Source of the DNA: an uncultured Algibacter sp.
GTDB lineage: Bacteria; Bacteroidota; Bacteroidia; Flavobacteriales; Flavobacteriaceae
Assembly (NCBI RefSeq): GCF_947495675.1
Contig: NZ_CANLZX010000003.1
Location: 186,001 to 250,000 of the forward strand
DNA: 64,000 bases
Reading direction: 5' to 3'
The notes beneath the pieces are model-generated. The model was not told the origin of the DNA. It did not search any database and worked only from the letters and a program-made list of their open reading frames with translations. A program made the translations under genes and the position numbers. The number at the start of each line of letters is the position of its first letter. The stretch's first letter is position 1. Positions 19,236 through 27,434 of the stretch are shown here, in pieces.

Positions 19236-20600
19236 ATGTATACTTACACTAAAAAACACATATTAACCCTAAGTCTCTTTTCTGTTATTTTTTTAGTTGT
19301 TAATTGCTCTAAAAATGACGATAATAATAAAGACTCATTTGAAACTGTTGATATTGATTTTGTTAGAACCTTGGGTGGAACTAAAAACGAAAGCGCACAA
19401 TCTGTAATAAAAACTACAGACGGTGGTTATGCTATTTTTGGTTATACACAAAGTATGGATGGAGACATTATTAATAAATCAAATGAATCCTTTGACTATT
19501 GGTTGCTTAAATATAATCAAAACGACGAACTTCTATGGCAAAAAACCTATGGAGGAAGTGAAGATGATAGAGGCAACGATATCATTCAAACTTTTGATGG
19601 CGGCTATGCTATTATGGGCTATAGCAAAAGTAATGATAGCAATGTTTCAGAAAACAATGGGGCACATGATTTTTGGGTTTGTAAATTAGACACATCCGGA
19701 AATATTTCATGGGAAAAAAATTTTGGTTTCTTAGGTGCAGATATTGGCAATGCTATAATTCAAACAAAAGATGGTGGTTTTCTTTTAATTGGTGTTATAG
19801 ATGTTTCTGCTTCTAATGGAGAAGGCAATAGTAAAAGTATAAATTCAAAATCTTCAAAAATACAGCATGCTGGTGGCGATTATTGGGCAATAAAAATAGA
19901 TGCATTTGGTAACAAACAATGGAGCAGATATTATGGTGGCACATTTACTGATACACCTTATGATGTAACTCAAACAGAAGATAATGGGTATTTACTTGTA
20001 GGTTCATCTGATAGTGGAGATGTAGATATTAATAACAACAAAGGCACTTACGATTTTTGGGTTTTAAAAATATCTGAAACAGGCACAATATCTTGGGAAA
20101 AATCTTTTGGAGGTTCACAAACCGACGAAGCCAGAGCTATTGCAAAATCAAACGATGGTAACTATATTATAGTTGGCGACACTAGAAGCAATGATTTTGA
20201 CGTTACTATAAACAAAGGCGCAGCAGATTTATGGGTTATTAAAATATCACCTACCGGGAGTCTTATCTGGGAGAAGACTTATGGTGGTAATAGTTTTGAT
20301 GCTGCACGTTCAATTTCTAAAACCCAAAATGGCGATTTTATTATTTCTGGAAGTTCTAGAAGTATGGATGGAGACTTAGCAAATAATAATGGACAAAATG
20401 ATGGTTGGGTAATAAAAATTGACACTAATGGCGCATTAAAATGGCAACAATCAATTGGTGGCTCAGAAATTGATTTTGCTTATGATGCTGTAGAATTAAA
20501 CAATAAAAGCATCATCATAGTTGGTGACTCAAACAGCTCTAATTTAGACATTACAGACAATAAAGGCTTCTCAGACTTACTTGTTTTTAAATTAAAATAA
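19236..20600 (+). CDS. Lipoprotein with DGGY beta-propeller-like repeats
   Basis: I place the start at ATG 19236, giving 454 residues, because it yields a clean lipoprotein signal (MYTYTKKHILTL ... VVNCSK); an upstream in-frame ATG would run into the previous gene and spoil it. The rest is about six repeats of 60-75 residues built on YGGS...D.a..iiqt.DGGYai.GyS.S.DGD ... DyWv.Ki...G...W.K. Such repeats would close as a propeller on the cell surface. Function unknown. It lies one base after the previous stop and 22 bases before the MbnP-like gene, so it is probably part of the same transcript. Confidence 0.75.
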   Translation: MYTYTKKHILTLSLFSVIFLVVNCSKNDDNNKDSFETVDIDFVRTLGGTKNESAQSVIKTTDGGYAIFGYTQSMDGDIINKSNESFDYWLLKYNQNDELLWQKTYGGSEDDRGNDIIQTFDGGYAIMGYSKSNDSNVSENNGAHDFWVCKLDTSGNISWEKNFGFLGADIGNAIIQTKDGGFLLIGVIDVSASNGEGNSKSINSKSSKIQHAGGDYWAIKIDAFGNKQWSRYYGGTFTDTPYDVTQTEDNGYLLVGSSDSGDVDINNNKGTYDFWVLKISETGTISWEKSFGGSQTDEARAIAKSNDGNYIIVGDTRSNDFDVTINKGAADLWVIKISPTGSLIWEKTYGGNSFDAARSISKTQNGDFIISGSSRSMDGDLANNNGQNDGWVIKIDTNGALKWQQSIGGSEIDFAYDAVELNNKSIIIVGDSNSSNLDITDNKGFSDLLVFKLK

Positions 20601-20622
20601 TCGCTTAAAATAGCAATTAAAA

Positions 20623-21393
20623 ATGAAAAGAATAATCCCCATATTAATGATTTTATTAATAACTTTTTCTTCGTGTCACGAAGACAATGATGATAAAATA
20701 ACATTAGCAAATGTAACCTTTAACTTCAGTCATAATTGGGATGGTACATCTGTTACAAATTCTGATTTTAACAGCATTAAATTTACAAATGAAAAAGGCA
20801 ACCAACTAAGTATTGAAAGATTAAGGTACCTAATATCAAAAATCACCTTTTACAAATCTGATGGAAGCATAACTGAAATAGATGGCTATAATCTAGTAGA
20901 TGTTACAAATAATGAGAATTTATCTTTTTCTCCAGCAGCATTTATAACAACCGGTTCTTATAATGACGTTACTTTTACTTTTGGATTTAATAATGAAGAC
21001 AACTCAAAAAACTATACAGATTTAAACACTGCTTCATGGAATGTCCCTGAAATGCTTGGTGGTGGTTATCACTATATGCAATTTGATGGTAAATTTTTAA
21101 ATGGTTCAAATGAAGAACAAGGATTTAATTATCATGCTATTAGAGCAGCAGACAACCCTGGCGAAAACCCAACCTTTCCACAAGATACTTTTTTTAATGT
21201 AAGCCTTGGCGCTATAACAATAGCAAGCAACACGACATTTAATATTGAAATGAATATAGCCGAATGGTTTAAAAACCCTAACACTTGGGATTTAAATGCT
21301 TTAAACCAAATGTTAATGCCAAATTCATCAGCTCAAATCATGATGTATGAAAATGGTCAAAATGTATTTAGTTTAAAATCTGTTAATCAATAA
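20623..21393 (+). CDS. mbnP: MbnP-like copper-site lipoprotein
   Basis: The 256-residue protein has a lipobox (TFSSC, Cys18) and the MbnP-family pattern: an N-terminal strand VTFNFSHNWDG, the ERLRYLISKITFY segment, then ASWNVPEML with Trp139 and GGGYHYMQFDG at about 146-156. In characterised methanotroph MbnP a tryptophan is oxidised to kynurenine by the diheme partner MbnH, creating a copper-binding site. Here a diheme gene follows after 5 bases, as expected. Which Trp (39, 139 or another) would be modified is not decided by the sequence. No methanobactin genes are visible, so the role is presumably general copper handling or redox. Confidence 0.82.
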   Translation: MKRIIPILMILLITFSSCHEDNDDKITLANVTFNFSHNWDGTSVTNSDFNSIKFTNEKGNQLSIERLRYLISKITFYKSDGSITEIDGYNLVDVTNNENLSFSPAAFITTGSYNDVTFTFGFNNEDNSKNYTDLNTASWNVPEMLGGGYHYMQFDGKFLNGSNEEQGFNYHAIRAADNPGENPTFPQDTFFNVSLGAITIASNTTFNIEMNIAEWFKNPNTWDLNALNQMLMPNSSAQIMMYENGQNVFSLKSVNQ

Positions 21394-21398
21394 TCATT

Positions 21399-22460
21399 TT
21401 GAAAGCATGGCAACTACATATTATTTGTTTCATACTTTGTTTCTCTTGTGAAAACGAATCGGTTGAGCAATATGTAGCAACCCCTAGCCCTCTTAACATA
21501 CCTAAACTATTTGAAGACAATATTTTAGCTCCAATAATTCCGACAGACAACCCACTAACAATTGAAGGTATTGCTTTAGGGAAAAAATTATTTTTCGATC
21601 CCATTTTATCTTCAAATAACACACAAGCCTGTGCAGACTGTCATAATCCAGAAAATGCATTTACAGATTCCAATAAATTTAGTGAAGGTGTTGAGGGTGT
21701 TTTAGGAAACCGAAACTCAATGCCTCTTTTTAATTTAGCATGGAATTACGATGAGAAATTCTTTTGGGACGGCAATACATTTAGCTTAGAACACCAAGCT
21801 TTTGTACCAGTATCTGACCCTATAGAAATGAATAGTAACTGGACAGAGGTTGAACAAAAACTACAACAACACTCAGAATACCCCGTTTTATTTGAACAAG
21901 CTTTTGGAGTTTCAAAAATAGACTCAACACTTATAACAAAAGCTATTGCGCAATTTGAACGCACTCTAATTTCATCAAACTCAAAATTTGATAAACATCT
22001 TTTAGGCAAAGTAACTTTAAGCCCAGAAGAACTTAATGGTTTCAACATTTTTATGAACGAAGCTAAAGGCGATTGTTTTCACTGTCACGGAAGTGATAAA
22101 AATCCACTTTGGACAGACAATCTATTTCACAATAATGGCTTAGATGAAACTTTCTCAGATTTAGGTTTAGGCACTATAAGTGGAGATCCTGCAGATAATG
22201 GAAAATTTAAATCACCATCACTAAGAAACCTTGCATTTACGGCACCGTACATGCACGATGGCAGGTTTAAAACTTTAGATGATGTTATAAATCATTATAG
22301 CGAAGGTTTAAAAAACTCCCCTACCATAGACCCTTTAATGAAAAAAGTAGCACAAGGAGGCGTAGGTTTATCAAATCAAGAAAAAAACGATTTAAAAGCC
22401 TTTTTATTATCATTATCAGATTATGATTTCATAAACAATCCAAACTTTATAATAGAATAA
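21399..22460 (+). CDS. mbnH: Diheme cytochrome c peroxidase-family protein, MbnH-like
   Basis: The 353-residue protein starts at TTG 21399; no in-frame ATG gives the signal sequence. It has a signal with a Cys-rich end (FILCFSC), probably a lipoprotein. Two c-type heme sites are present, CADCH at 78-82 and CFHCH at 226-230, plus the family motif APYMHDGRF with Met285 as a possible distal ligand. The family covers bacterial CCP, MauG and MbnH. Adjacency to an MbnP-like gene makes MbnH the best reading: oxidation of a Trp in MbnP using peroxide. A plain peroxidase remains possible. The gene ends 95 bases before the third zinc-ribbon gene. Confidence 0.83.
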   Translation: MKAWQLHIICFILCFSCENESVEQYVATPSPLNIPKLFEDNILAPIIPTDNPLTIEGIALGKKLFFDPILSSNNTQACADCHNPENAFTDSNKFSEGVEGVLGNRNSMPLFNLAWNYDEKFFWDGNTFSLEHQAFVPVSDPIEMNSNWTEVEQKLQQHSEYPVLFEQAFGVSKIDSTLITKAIAQFERTLISSNSKFDKHLLGKVTLSPEELNGFNIFMNEAKGDCFHCHGSDKNPLWTDNLFHNNGLDETFSDLGLGTISGDPADNGKFKSPSLRNLAFTAPYMHDGRFKTLDDVINHYSEGLKNSPTIDPLMKKVAQGGVGLSNQEKNDLKAFLLSLSDYDFINNPNFIIE

Positions 22461-22478
22461 TACTACAAAAAATAGTGT

Positions 22479-22509
22479 ATTTCGTCGAAAATAATATGAT
22501 TTTTGTCTA
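22479..22509 (+). promoter_or_regulatory. Candidate LytTR-like site, RTCGA repeat at 21 bp
   Basis: GTCGA at 22484-22488 and the weaker GTCTA at 22505-22509 are 21 bases apart on the same strand, 47-72 bases before the third zinc-ribbon gene. The geometry and the flank AGTGTATTTC match the site before the first paralog about 6.5 kb away. Confidence 0.45.
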
Positions 22510-22555
22510 GGATTTTATAATTTTTTATAAATTTATCCCAGTAACTATTCAAAAT

Positions 22556-22765
22556 ATGAATCAAAAAATACCATCAAACATTTTTTGCACAACTTATGGG
22601 CATAATTATTTTCGGTTGAGTCATGCAAATGCTAACACTCCTGAGTTAATTTGTAAATGTTGTAAAGGTTATTTTAAATTTGAAAATGATGGTTCAATAT
22701 CACCCGTTTCAAACAAAGAGAACGAAAAATTCTCATCACTTCTCTACAAAAAAAAGATCGCTTAA
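22556..22765 (+). CDS. Small zinc-ribbon-like protein, paralog 3
   Basis: This 69-residue protein is diverged from the pair at 16 kb but keeps the same ligand plan: C-x4-H in FCTTYGHNY and C-x2-C in ICKCCKG, then FENDGSISPV aligned to the GNGxLxELTP segment, and a Lys-rich end. It follows the MbnH-like gene by 95 bases but has its own upstream RTCGA repeat, so it is probably transcribed separately. Function unknown. The 217 bases after it, up to sufA, hold only the suf promoter region. Confidence 0.65.
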   Translation: MNQKIPSNIFCTTYGHNYFRLSHANANTPELICKCCKGYFKFENDGSISPVSNKENEKFSSLLYKKKIA

Positions 22766-22906
22766 AACAGCAAAATCAACCCTTTATTAATCACAAAAGC
22801 TAGAGGTAACAACGCTTAATTGTTTACTAATTAAACGATAAGAAAAACCTATTAAACTATATGCTAATATAATGTTAGGTTATTCGACTTTTAGTGACTT
22901 ATATTG

Positions 22907-22914
22907 TATATTTG
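22907..22914 (+). promoter_or_regulatory. -7 box of the suf operon promoter
   Basis: TATATTTG fits TAnnTTTG and lies 69 bases before sufA. I see no good TTG at the -33 position, so the promoter may be weak or activator-dependent. Confidence 0.5.
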
Positions 22915-22982
22915 TGCTTTATTTAGAAACTGTCTTAATAAAAAGCATTAATTCACAACTAAATTTAATAATAAAATTAATT

Positions 22983-23312
22983 ATGATAAAAGTCTCTGAA
23001 ACAGCTAAGAAGAAGGTCGTTGAACTTATGGCCGATGATGGCTATAACGCTTCTACAGACTATGTACGCGTGGGAGTAAAAAGTGGAGGTTGTTCTGGTT
23101 TATCTTACGATTTAAAATTTGACAAAGAACAACAAGAAGGTGATAAACTTTTTGAAGATAATGATATAAAAATCATAGTTGATAAAAAAAGCTTTTTGTA
23201 CTTAATTGGTACAACACTAGAATACTCAGGAGGTTTAAACGGAACAGGTTTTGTTTTTAACAACCCTAACGCTAACCGAACTTGCGGGTGTGGTGAATCA
23301 TTTTCATTATAA
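22983..23312 (+). CDS. sufA: HesB/IscA-family A-type Fe-S carrier
   Basis: The ATG at 22983 gives 109 residues beginning MIKVSETAKKKV, the family's normal N terminus; an upstream in-frame ATG at 22872 would add unrelated hydrophobic sequence. The three conserved cysteines are Cys37 in SGGCSGLSY and Cys101 and Cys103 in CGCGESF. A-type carriers receive clusters from the SufBCD scaffold and pass them to apoproteins in the cytosol. It is first in the suf operon, 14 bases before sufB. Confidence 0.93.
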   Translation: MIKVSETAKKKVVELMADDGYNASTDYVRVGVKSGGCSGLSYDLKFDKEQQEGDKLFEDNDIKIIVDKKSFLYLIGTTLEYSGGLNGTGFVFNNPNANRTCGCGESFSL

Positions 23313-23326
23313 AATAAGAAATTAAT

Positions 23327-24775
23327 ATGTCGAAGTATACCGAAGATGATTTACGCGAAGAATTAAAAACCAAAGAATATGAATATGGGTTTTATACTGA
23401 TATAGAATCTGATACTTTTCCTAATGGTTTAAATGAAGATATCGTTCGTGCTATTTCTAAAAAGAAAGAAGAACCAGAATGGATGACCCAATGGCGTTTA
23501 GAAGCTTTTCGTGTATGGGAAAGTATGATTGAACCTGAATGGGCTAATGTAAACTACAAAAAGCCAGATTTTCAAGGTATTTCATACTATTCTGCACCAA
23601 ATAGCAAACCTAAATACGATAGTTTAGATGAAGTAGATCCAGAACTTTTAGCGACTTTTGCTAAACTGGGAATTTCTATCGACGAGCAAAAAAAATTAGC
23701 TAATGTCGCTATGGATGTTGTAGTAGATTCTGTTTCTGTTGCAACAACCTTTAAAAAGACATTAGGTGAAAAAGGCATCATTTTCATGAGTATTTCTGAA
23801 GCTATTAAAGAGCATCCAGAACTTGTAAAAAAATATTTAGGAACTGTTGTCCCACAAAAAGACAATTTTTATGCAGCTTTAAATTCAGCTGTTTTTAGCG
23901 ATGGATCTTTTTGTTACATTCCAAAAGGAGTACGTTGCCCAATGGAACTATCAACATATTTTAGAATTAACCAAGCAGGAACAGGTCAATTTGAAAGAAC
24001 TCTAGTAATAGCTGATGAAGGTAGTTATGTAAGTTACCTTGAAGGTTGTACTGCGCCAAGTCGTGATGAAAACCAATTACACGCAGCAGTTGTAGAATTA
24101 ATTGCTCTAGATGATGCCGAGATAAAATACTCAACAGTACAAAACTGGTATCCTGGAAACGCTGAAGGTAAAGGTGGTGTTTTCAATTTTGTAACCAAAA
24201 GAGGATTGTGCGAGAAAAACGCAAAAATCTCTTGGACTCAAGTTGAAACAGGTTCTGCAGTTACATGGAAATACCCAAGTTGTGTATTAAAAGGAGATAA
24301 TTCTGTTGGTGAATTTTACTCGATTGCAGTAACTAACAACTATCAACAAGCCGATACTGGAACAAAAATGATTCACTTAGGTAAAAACACGAAGTCTACC
24401 ATTATCTCAAAAGGAATTTCAGCCGGAAAATCTCAGAATAGTTACCGAGGTTTAGTTCAAATTAACTCAAGAGCAGATAACGCACGTAATTTTTCACAAT
24501 GTGATAGTTTATTAATGGGTAATGAATGTGGTGCTCACACTTTCCCATACATTGAAGCTAAAAACAAAACTGCAAAAATAGAACACGAAGCAACAACTAG
24601 TAAAATTGGTGAAGATCAAATTTTCTATTGCAATCAACGTGGTATCGATACAGAAAAAGCTATAGCATTAATAGTTAACGGCTTTAGTAAAGAAGTTTTA
24701 AACAAACTTCCTATGGAGTTTGCTGTTGAAGCACAAAAATTATTAGAAATAAGTTTAGAAGGTAGTGTTGGATAA
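23327..24775 (+). CDS. sufB: Fe-S cluster assembly scaffold SufB
   Basis: The 482-residue scaffold subunit has the diagnostic SufB features: the [21 protein letters not shown] stretch is intact (seen in pieces [10 protein letters not shown] and [14 protein letters not shown]), [18 protein letters not shown], and near the end [17 protein letters not shown], typical of the beta-helix C-terminal domain. SufB assembles nascent clusters on the SufBC2D complex. It follows sufA by 14 bases and is separated from sufC by a lipoprotein gene, which is unusual since sufB and sufC are normally adjacent. Confidence 0.97.
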   Translation: MSKYTEDDLREELKTKEYEYGFYTDIESDTFPNGLNEDIVRAISKKKEEPEWMTQWRLEAFRVWESMIEPEWANVNYKKPDFQGISYYSAPNSKPKYDSLDEVDPELLATFAKLGISIDEQKKLANVAMDVVVDSVSVATTFKKTLGEKGIIFMSISEAIKEHPELVKKYLGTVVPQKDNFYAALNSAVFSDGSFCYIPKGVRCPMELSTYFRINQAGTGQFERTLVIADEGSYVSYLEGCTAPSRDENQLHAAVVELIALDDAEIKYSTVQNWYPGNAEGKGGVFNFVTKRGLCEKNAKISWTQVETGSAVTWKYPSCVLKGDNSVGEFYSIAVTNNYQQADTGTKMIHLGKNTKSTIISKGISAGKSQNSYRGLVQINSRADNARNFSQCDSLLMGNECGAHTFPYIEAKNKTAKIEHEATTSKIGEDQIFYCNQRGIDTEKAIALIVNGFSKEVLNKLPMEFAVEAQKLLEISLEGSVG

Positions 24776-24786
24776 ATTAATAAAAA

Positions 24787-25209
24787 ATGAAAAAAGTATT
24801 AATTCTACTTGTATGTCTCACAGCATTTTTAAGCTGTAAAGAAGAAGGCAAATCTCAAAAATTAGAAGAAACAGTCGTTAATGATGATTCTTTGAAAACA
24901 ACAAAACAAAATGATGGCTTAACACATTTAAAAGGTGAATTTGTGTATTATGATGGTGCTGCCGTTTTACAAACAAACGCCGAAATTTATGGTGTTTTAA
25001 TTACAAACAAATTTGAAGAATTAAACAAACAAGCTCAACAATACAAAACAGAACCAACAGATATGGTTCAAGTTGAAATAAGAGGAAGAATTACAAACGA
25101 AAAAGACGATAAAATTCTTTGGGAAAACAAGGTTGAAATAGTAGAAATATTAAATGTTAAACCAAACCCAAAAAAAGAAAACAACGTAATAAAACTAGGA
25201 AATCAATAG
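24787..25209 (+). CDS. Lipoprotein of unknown function inside the suf operon
   Basis: The 140-residue protein has a clear lipobox (LTAFLSC, Cys17) followed by a Lys/Glu-rich linker and a compact beta-rich domain (GEFVYYDGAAVLQTNAEIYGVLITN ... VQVEIRGRITNEKDDKILWENKVEIVEI, cited only in part). The domain recalls small OB-like or NlpE-like folds, but I do not recognise the family. It sits 11 bases after sufB and one base before sufC, so it must be co-transcribed with cytosolic Fe-S machinery although it is exported. No Cys other than the lipidated one is present, so it is not an Fe-S protein. Confidence 0.75.
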   Translation: MKKVLILLVCLTAFLSCKEEGKSQKLEETVVNDDSLKTTKQNDGLTHLKGEFVYYDGAAVLQTNAEIYGVLITNKFEELNKQAQQYKTEPTDMVQVEIRGRITNEKDDKILWENKVEIVEILNVKPNPKKENNVIKLGNQ

Positions 25210-25210
25210 T

Positions 25211-25963
25211 ATGTTAAAAATAAATAATTTACACGCAAGTGTTGAAGGCAAAAGCATCTTAAAAGGTATTAACCTTGAAGTAAAAGCAGGCGAAGTTCAT
25301 GCTATAATGGGTCCTAATGGTTCTGGTAAAAGTACATTAGCATCTGTAGTTGCAGGAAAAGAGGAATATGAAGTAACTGACGGAAACATGGTTTTTGATG
25401 GTGAAGACATTGAGGAATTGGCTGCAGAAGAACGTGCTCATAAAGGTGTGTTTTTATCCTTTCAATACCCTGTTGAAATCCCTGGAGTTTCTGTAACAAA
25501 CTTTATGAAAACTGCAATTAACGAAACACGCAAAGCAAAAGGCTTAGAAGATATGCCTGCTAAAGACATGCTTAAAATGATTCGCGAAAAATCTGAATTG
25601 TTAGAAATAGACAGAAAATTTTTATCTCGTTCTTTAAACGAAGGGTTTTCTGGTGGTGAAAAGAAACGTAATGAGATTTTTCAAATGGCTATGCTTGAAC
25701 CAAAATTAGCCATACTTGACGAAACAGATTCTGGTTTAGATATTGATGCACTTCGTATTGTTGCAAACGGTGTAAACAAACTTAAGAGTAAAGACAATGC
25801 TGTTATTGTTATAACACACTACCAACGTTTATTAGACTATATAGTTCCTGATTTTGTTCATGTACTTTATAATGGTAGAATTGTAAAATCTGGCGGTAAA
25901 GAACTAGCACATGAGTTAGAAGAAAAAGGATACGACTGGATTAAAGAAGAAGTGAACGCTTAA
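25211..25963 (+). CDS. sufC: Fe-S assembly ATPase SufC
   Basis: The 250-residue ABC-type ATPase has Walker A GPNGSGKST, the SufC-style signature FSGGEKKRNE, Walker B LAILDETDSGLD and the switch His in VITHYQR. It binds SufB and SufD and drives the conformational change needed for cluster formation in the cytosol; it is not a membrane transporter. It is followed by sufD after 10 bases. Confidence 0.97.
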   Translation: MLKINNLHASVEGKSILKGINLEVKAGEVHAIMGPNGSGKSTLASVVAGKEEYEVTDGNMVFDGEDIEELAAEERAHKGVFLSFQYPVEIPGVSVTNFMKTAINETRKAKGLEDMPAKDMLKMIREKSELLEIDRKFLSRSLNEGFSGGEKKRNEIFQMAMLEPKLAILDETDSGLDIDALRIVANGVNKLKSKDNAVIVITHYQRLLDYIVPDFVHVLYNGRIVKSGGKELAHELEEKGYDWIKEEVNA

Positions 25964-25973
25964 TAACAAGCAA

Positions 25974-27287
25974 ATGGATTTAAAAGAAAAATTAGTATCA
26001 TCATTTTTAGCACTAGAGAACACAGTTGATGTTGACAGCTACGTACACGATGTAAGATCTGAAGCTATTAAAACATTTGAAGAAAAAGGATTTCCTTCAA
26101 AAAAGGAAGAAGACTGGAAATATACTTCTTTAAACAGCATATTAAAAGAAGATTATAGTGTGTTTCCAAAACAAGAAAACGCGCTAGAATTTAAAGATGT
26201 TAAAAAGTATTTTATACATGATATAGATAGCTACAAAATCATCTTTATTGATGGTAAGTATTCTTCGCATTTATCACAAACCACTCATGATGGTATTGAT
26301 GTTTGCTTGATGTCTGCAGCCTTAAATAAACCAAAATATCAATTGATTATTGAAAACTACTTCAATAAAGCTGCAGAAAAAGATAGTTTATCTTCTTTAA
26401 ACACAGCATTTTCAAGTGAAGGCGCCTATATCCATATTCCAAAAAATAAGGTCGTAGAAAAACCCATTCAAATTCTACATTTCTCAACAGGAAATGAAGC
26501 TGCAACTATGTTACAACCACGTAACTTAATTGTTGTTGATGAAAATTCGCATGTGCAAATTATAGAACGTCATCATAGTTTAACAAACAATCCTGTATTA
26601 ACAAATAGCGTTACCGAAATTTTTTGCAACAAACGTGCTATTGTAGATTATTACAAAATACAAAACGACAATAAATACGCTTCATTAATAGACAATACGT
26701 TTATTAAACAAAAAAGAGAAAGTCATGCATCTGTACATACGTTTGCTTTTGGTGGTAAATTAACACGTAACAATTTAAACTTCTATCAAGAAGGCGAACG
26801 TATTGATTCAACTTTAAAAGGAGTTACTATAATTGGTGACAAACAACATGTAGACCACAATACTTTAGTACATCATATAGAACCAAATTGCGAAAGTCAT
26901 CAAGATTACAAAGGTATTTTTGACGACAATTCAACTGGAGTTTTTAACGGAAAAGTAGTTGTAAATAAAGAAGCACAAAAAACCAATGCCTTTCAAGCTA
27001 ATAATAACATTTTAATAAGCGATAAAGCATCTATAAACACCAAGCCGCAATTAGAAATTTTTGCCGACGATGTTAAATGCTCTCACGGTTGTACTATTGG
27101 ACAATTGGATGAAAGCGCTATGTTTTATATGCGTTCGCGTGGTATTCCAGAAAAAGAAGCCAAAGCATTATTAATGTTTGCCTTTAGTAATAACGTGTTA
27201 AGTTCGGTTAAAATACCAGAATTAAAACAACGTATTACCAAAATTATTGCCAACAAATTGGGTGTAAATATTGGTTTCGATTTATAG
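25974..27287 (+). CDS. sufD: Fe-S cluster assembly protein SufD
   Basis: The 437-residue SufB paralog partners SufB in the SufBC2D scaffold. The N-terminal helical part carries the family motif SKKEEDWKYTSL (about 41-53). The C-terminal beta-helix holds FDDNSTGVFNGKVVV, KTNAFQANNNILIS and ADDVKCSHGCTIGQLDE with the conserved Cys-His. It lies 10 bases after sufC. The 147 bases between it and sufS hold two short repeat-like hairpins. Confidence 0.96.
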   Translation: MDLKEKLVSSFLALENTVDVDSYVHDVRSEAIKTFEEKGFPSKKEEDWKYTSLNSILKEDYSVFPKQENALEFKDVKKYFIHDIDSYKIIFIDGKYSSHLSQTTHDGIDVCLMSAALNKPKYQLIIENYFNKAAEKDSLSSLNTAFSSEGAYIHIPKNKVVEKPIQILHFSTGNEAATMLQPRNLIVVDENSHVQIIERHHSLTNNPVLTNSVTEIFCNKRAIVDYYKIQNDNKYASLIDNTFIKQKRESHASVHTFAFGGKLTRNNLNFYQEGERIDSTLKGVTIIGDKQHVDHNTLVHHIEPNCESHQDYKGIFDDNSTGVFNGKVVVNKEAQKTNAFQANNNILISDKASINTKPQLEIFADDVKCSHGCTIGQLDESAMFYMRSRGIPEKEAKALLMFAFSNNVLSSVKIPELKQRITKIIANKLGVNIGFDL

Positions 27288-27297
27288 GTTATTTGTT

Positions 27298-27317
27298 ATT
27301 CCCTTGAAATTGGGAAT
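27298..27317. repeat. Short hairpin after sufD
   Basis: ATTCCC (27298-27303) and GGGAAT (27312-27317) form a 6-bp stem with an 8-base loop, ten bases after the sufD stop. It resembles the ATTCCCGC...GCGGGAAT dispersed hairpins I recall from Bacteroidetes, here degenerate. It could weaken read-through into sufS. Confidence 0.4.
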
Positions 27318-27351
27318 TTCATAAAAACAAGTGTAATTATTAATTTTTTGA

Positions 27352-27424
27352 AGCTATTTCCCGCTATTCATTCTATCTTTTTTTGATAAAATCAAAAATG
27401 GATGCCATTACTATCGGGGCTAGA
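27352..27424 (+). repeat. Dispersed repeat-like element before sufS
   Basis: TTTCCCGCTATTC and ATCGGGGCTAGA enclose a central hairpin (TTTTTGAT...ATCAAAAA). The layout matches a repeat I recall as common in Bacteroidetes intergenic regions. Only one copy is seen in this window, so the call rests on recall. It ends 10 bases before the sufS start. Confidence 0.45.
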
Positions 27425-27434
27425 CATAACAATT

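Noticed and set aside
19194..19236. Upstream ATG for the DGGY lipoprotein overlapping the preceding gene
   Set aside because: It puts 14 residues before the signal peptide; ATG 19236 gives a clean lipoprotein signal and no overlap.
17732..22460. A methanobactin biosynthesis cluster
   Set aside because: No MbnB, MbnC or precursor peptide gene is present; only the MbnP and MbnH types are seen.
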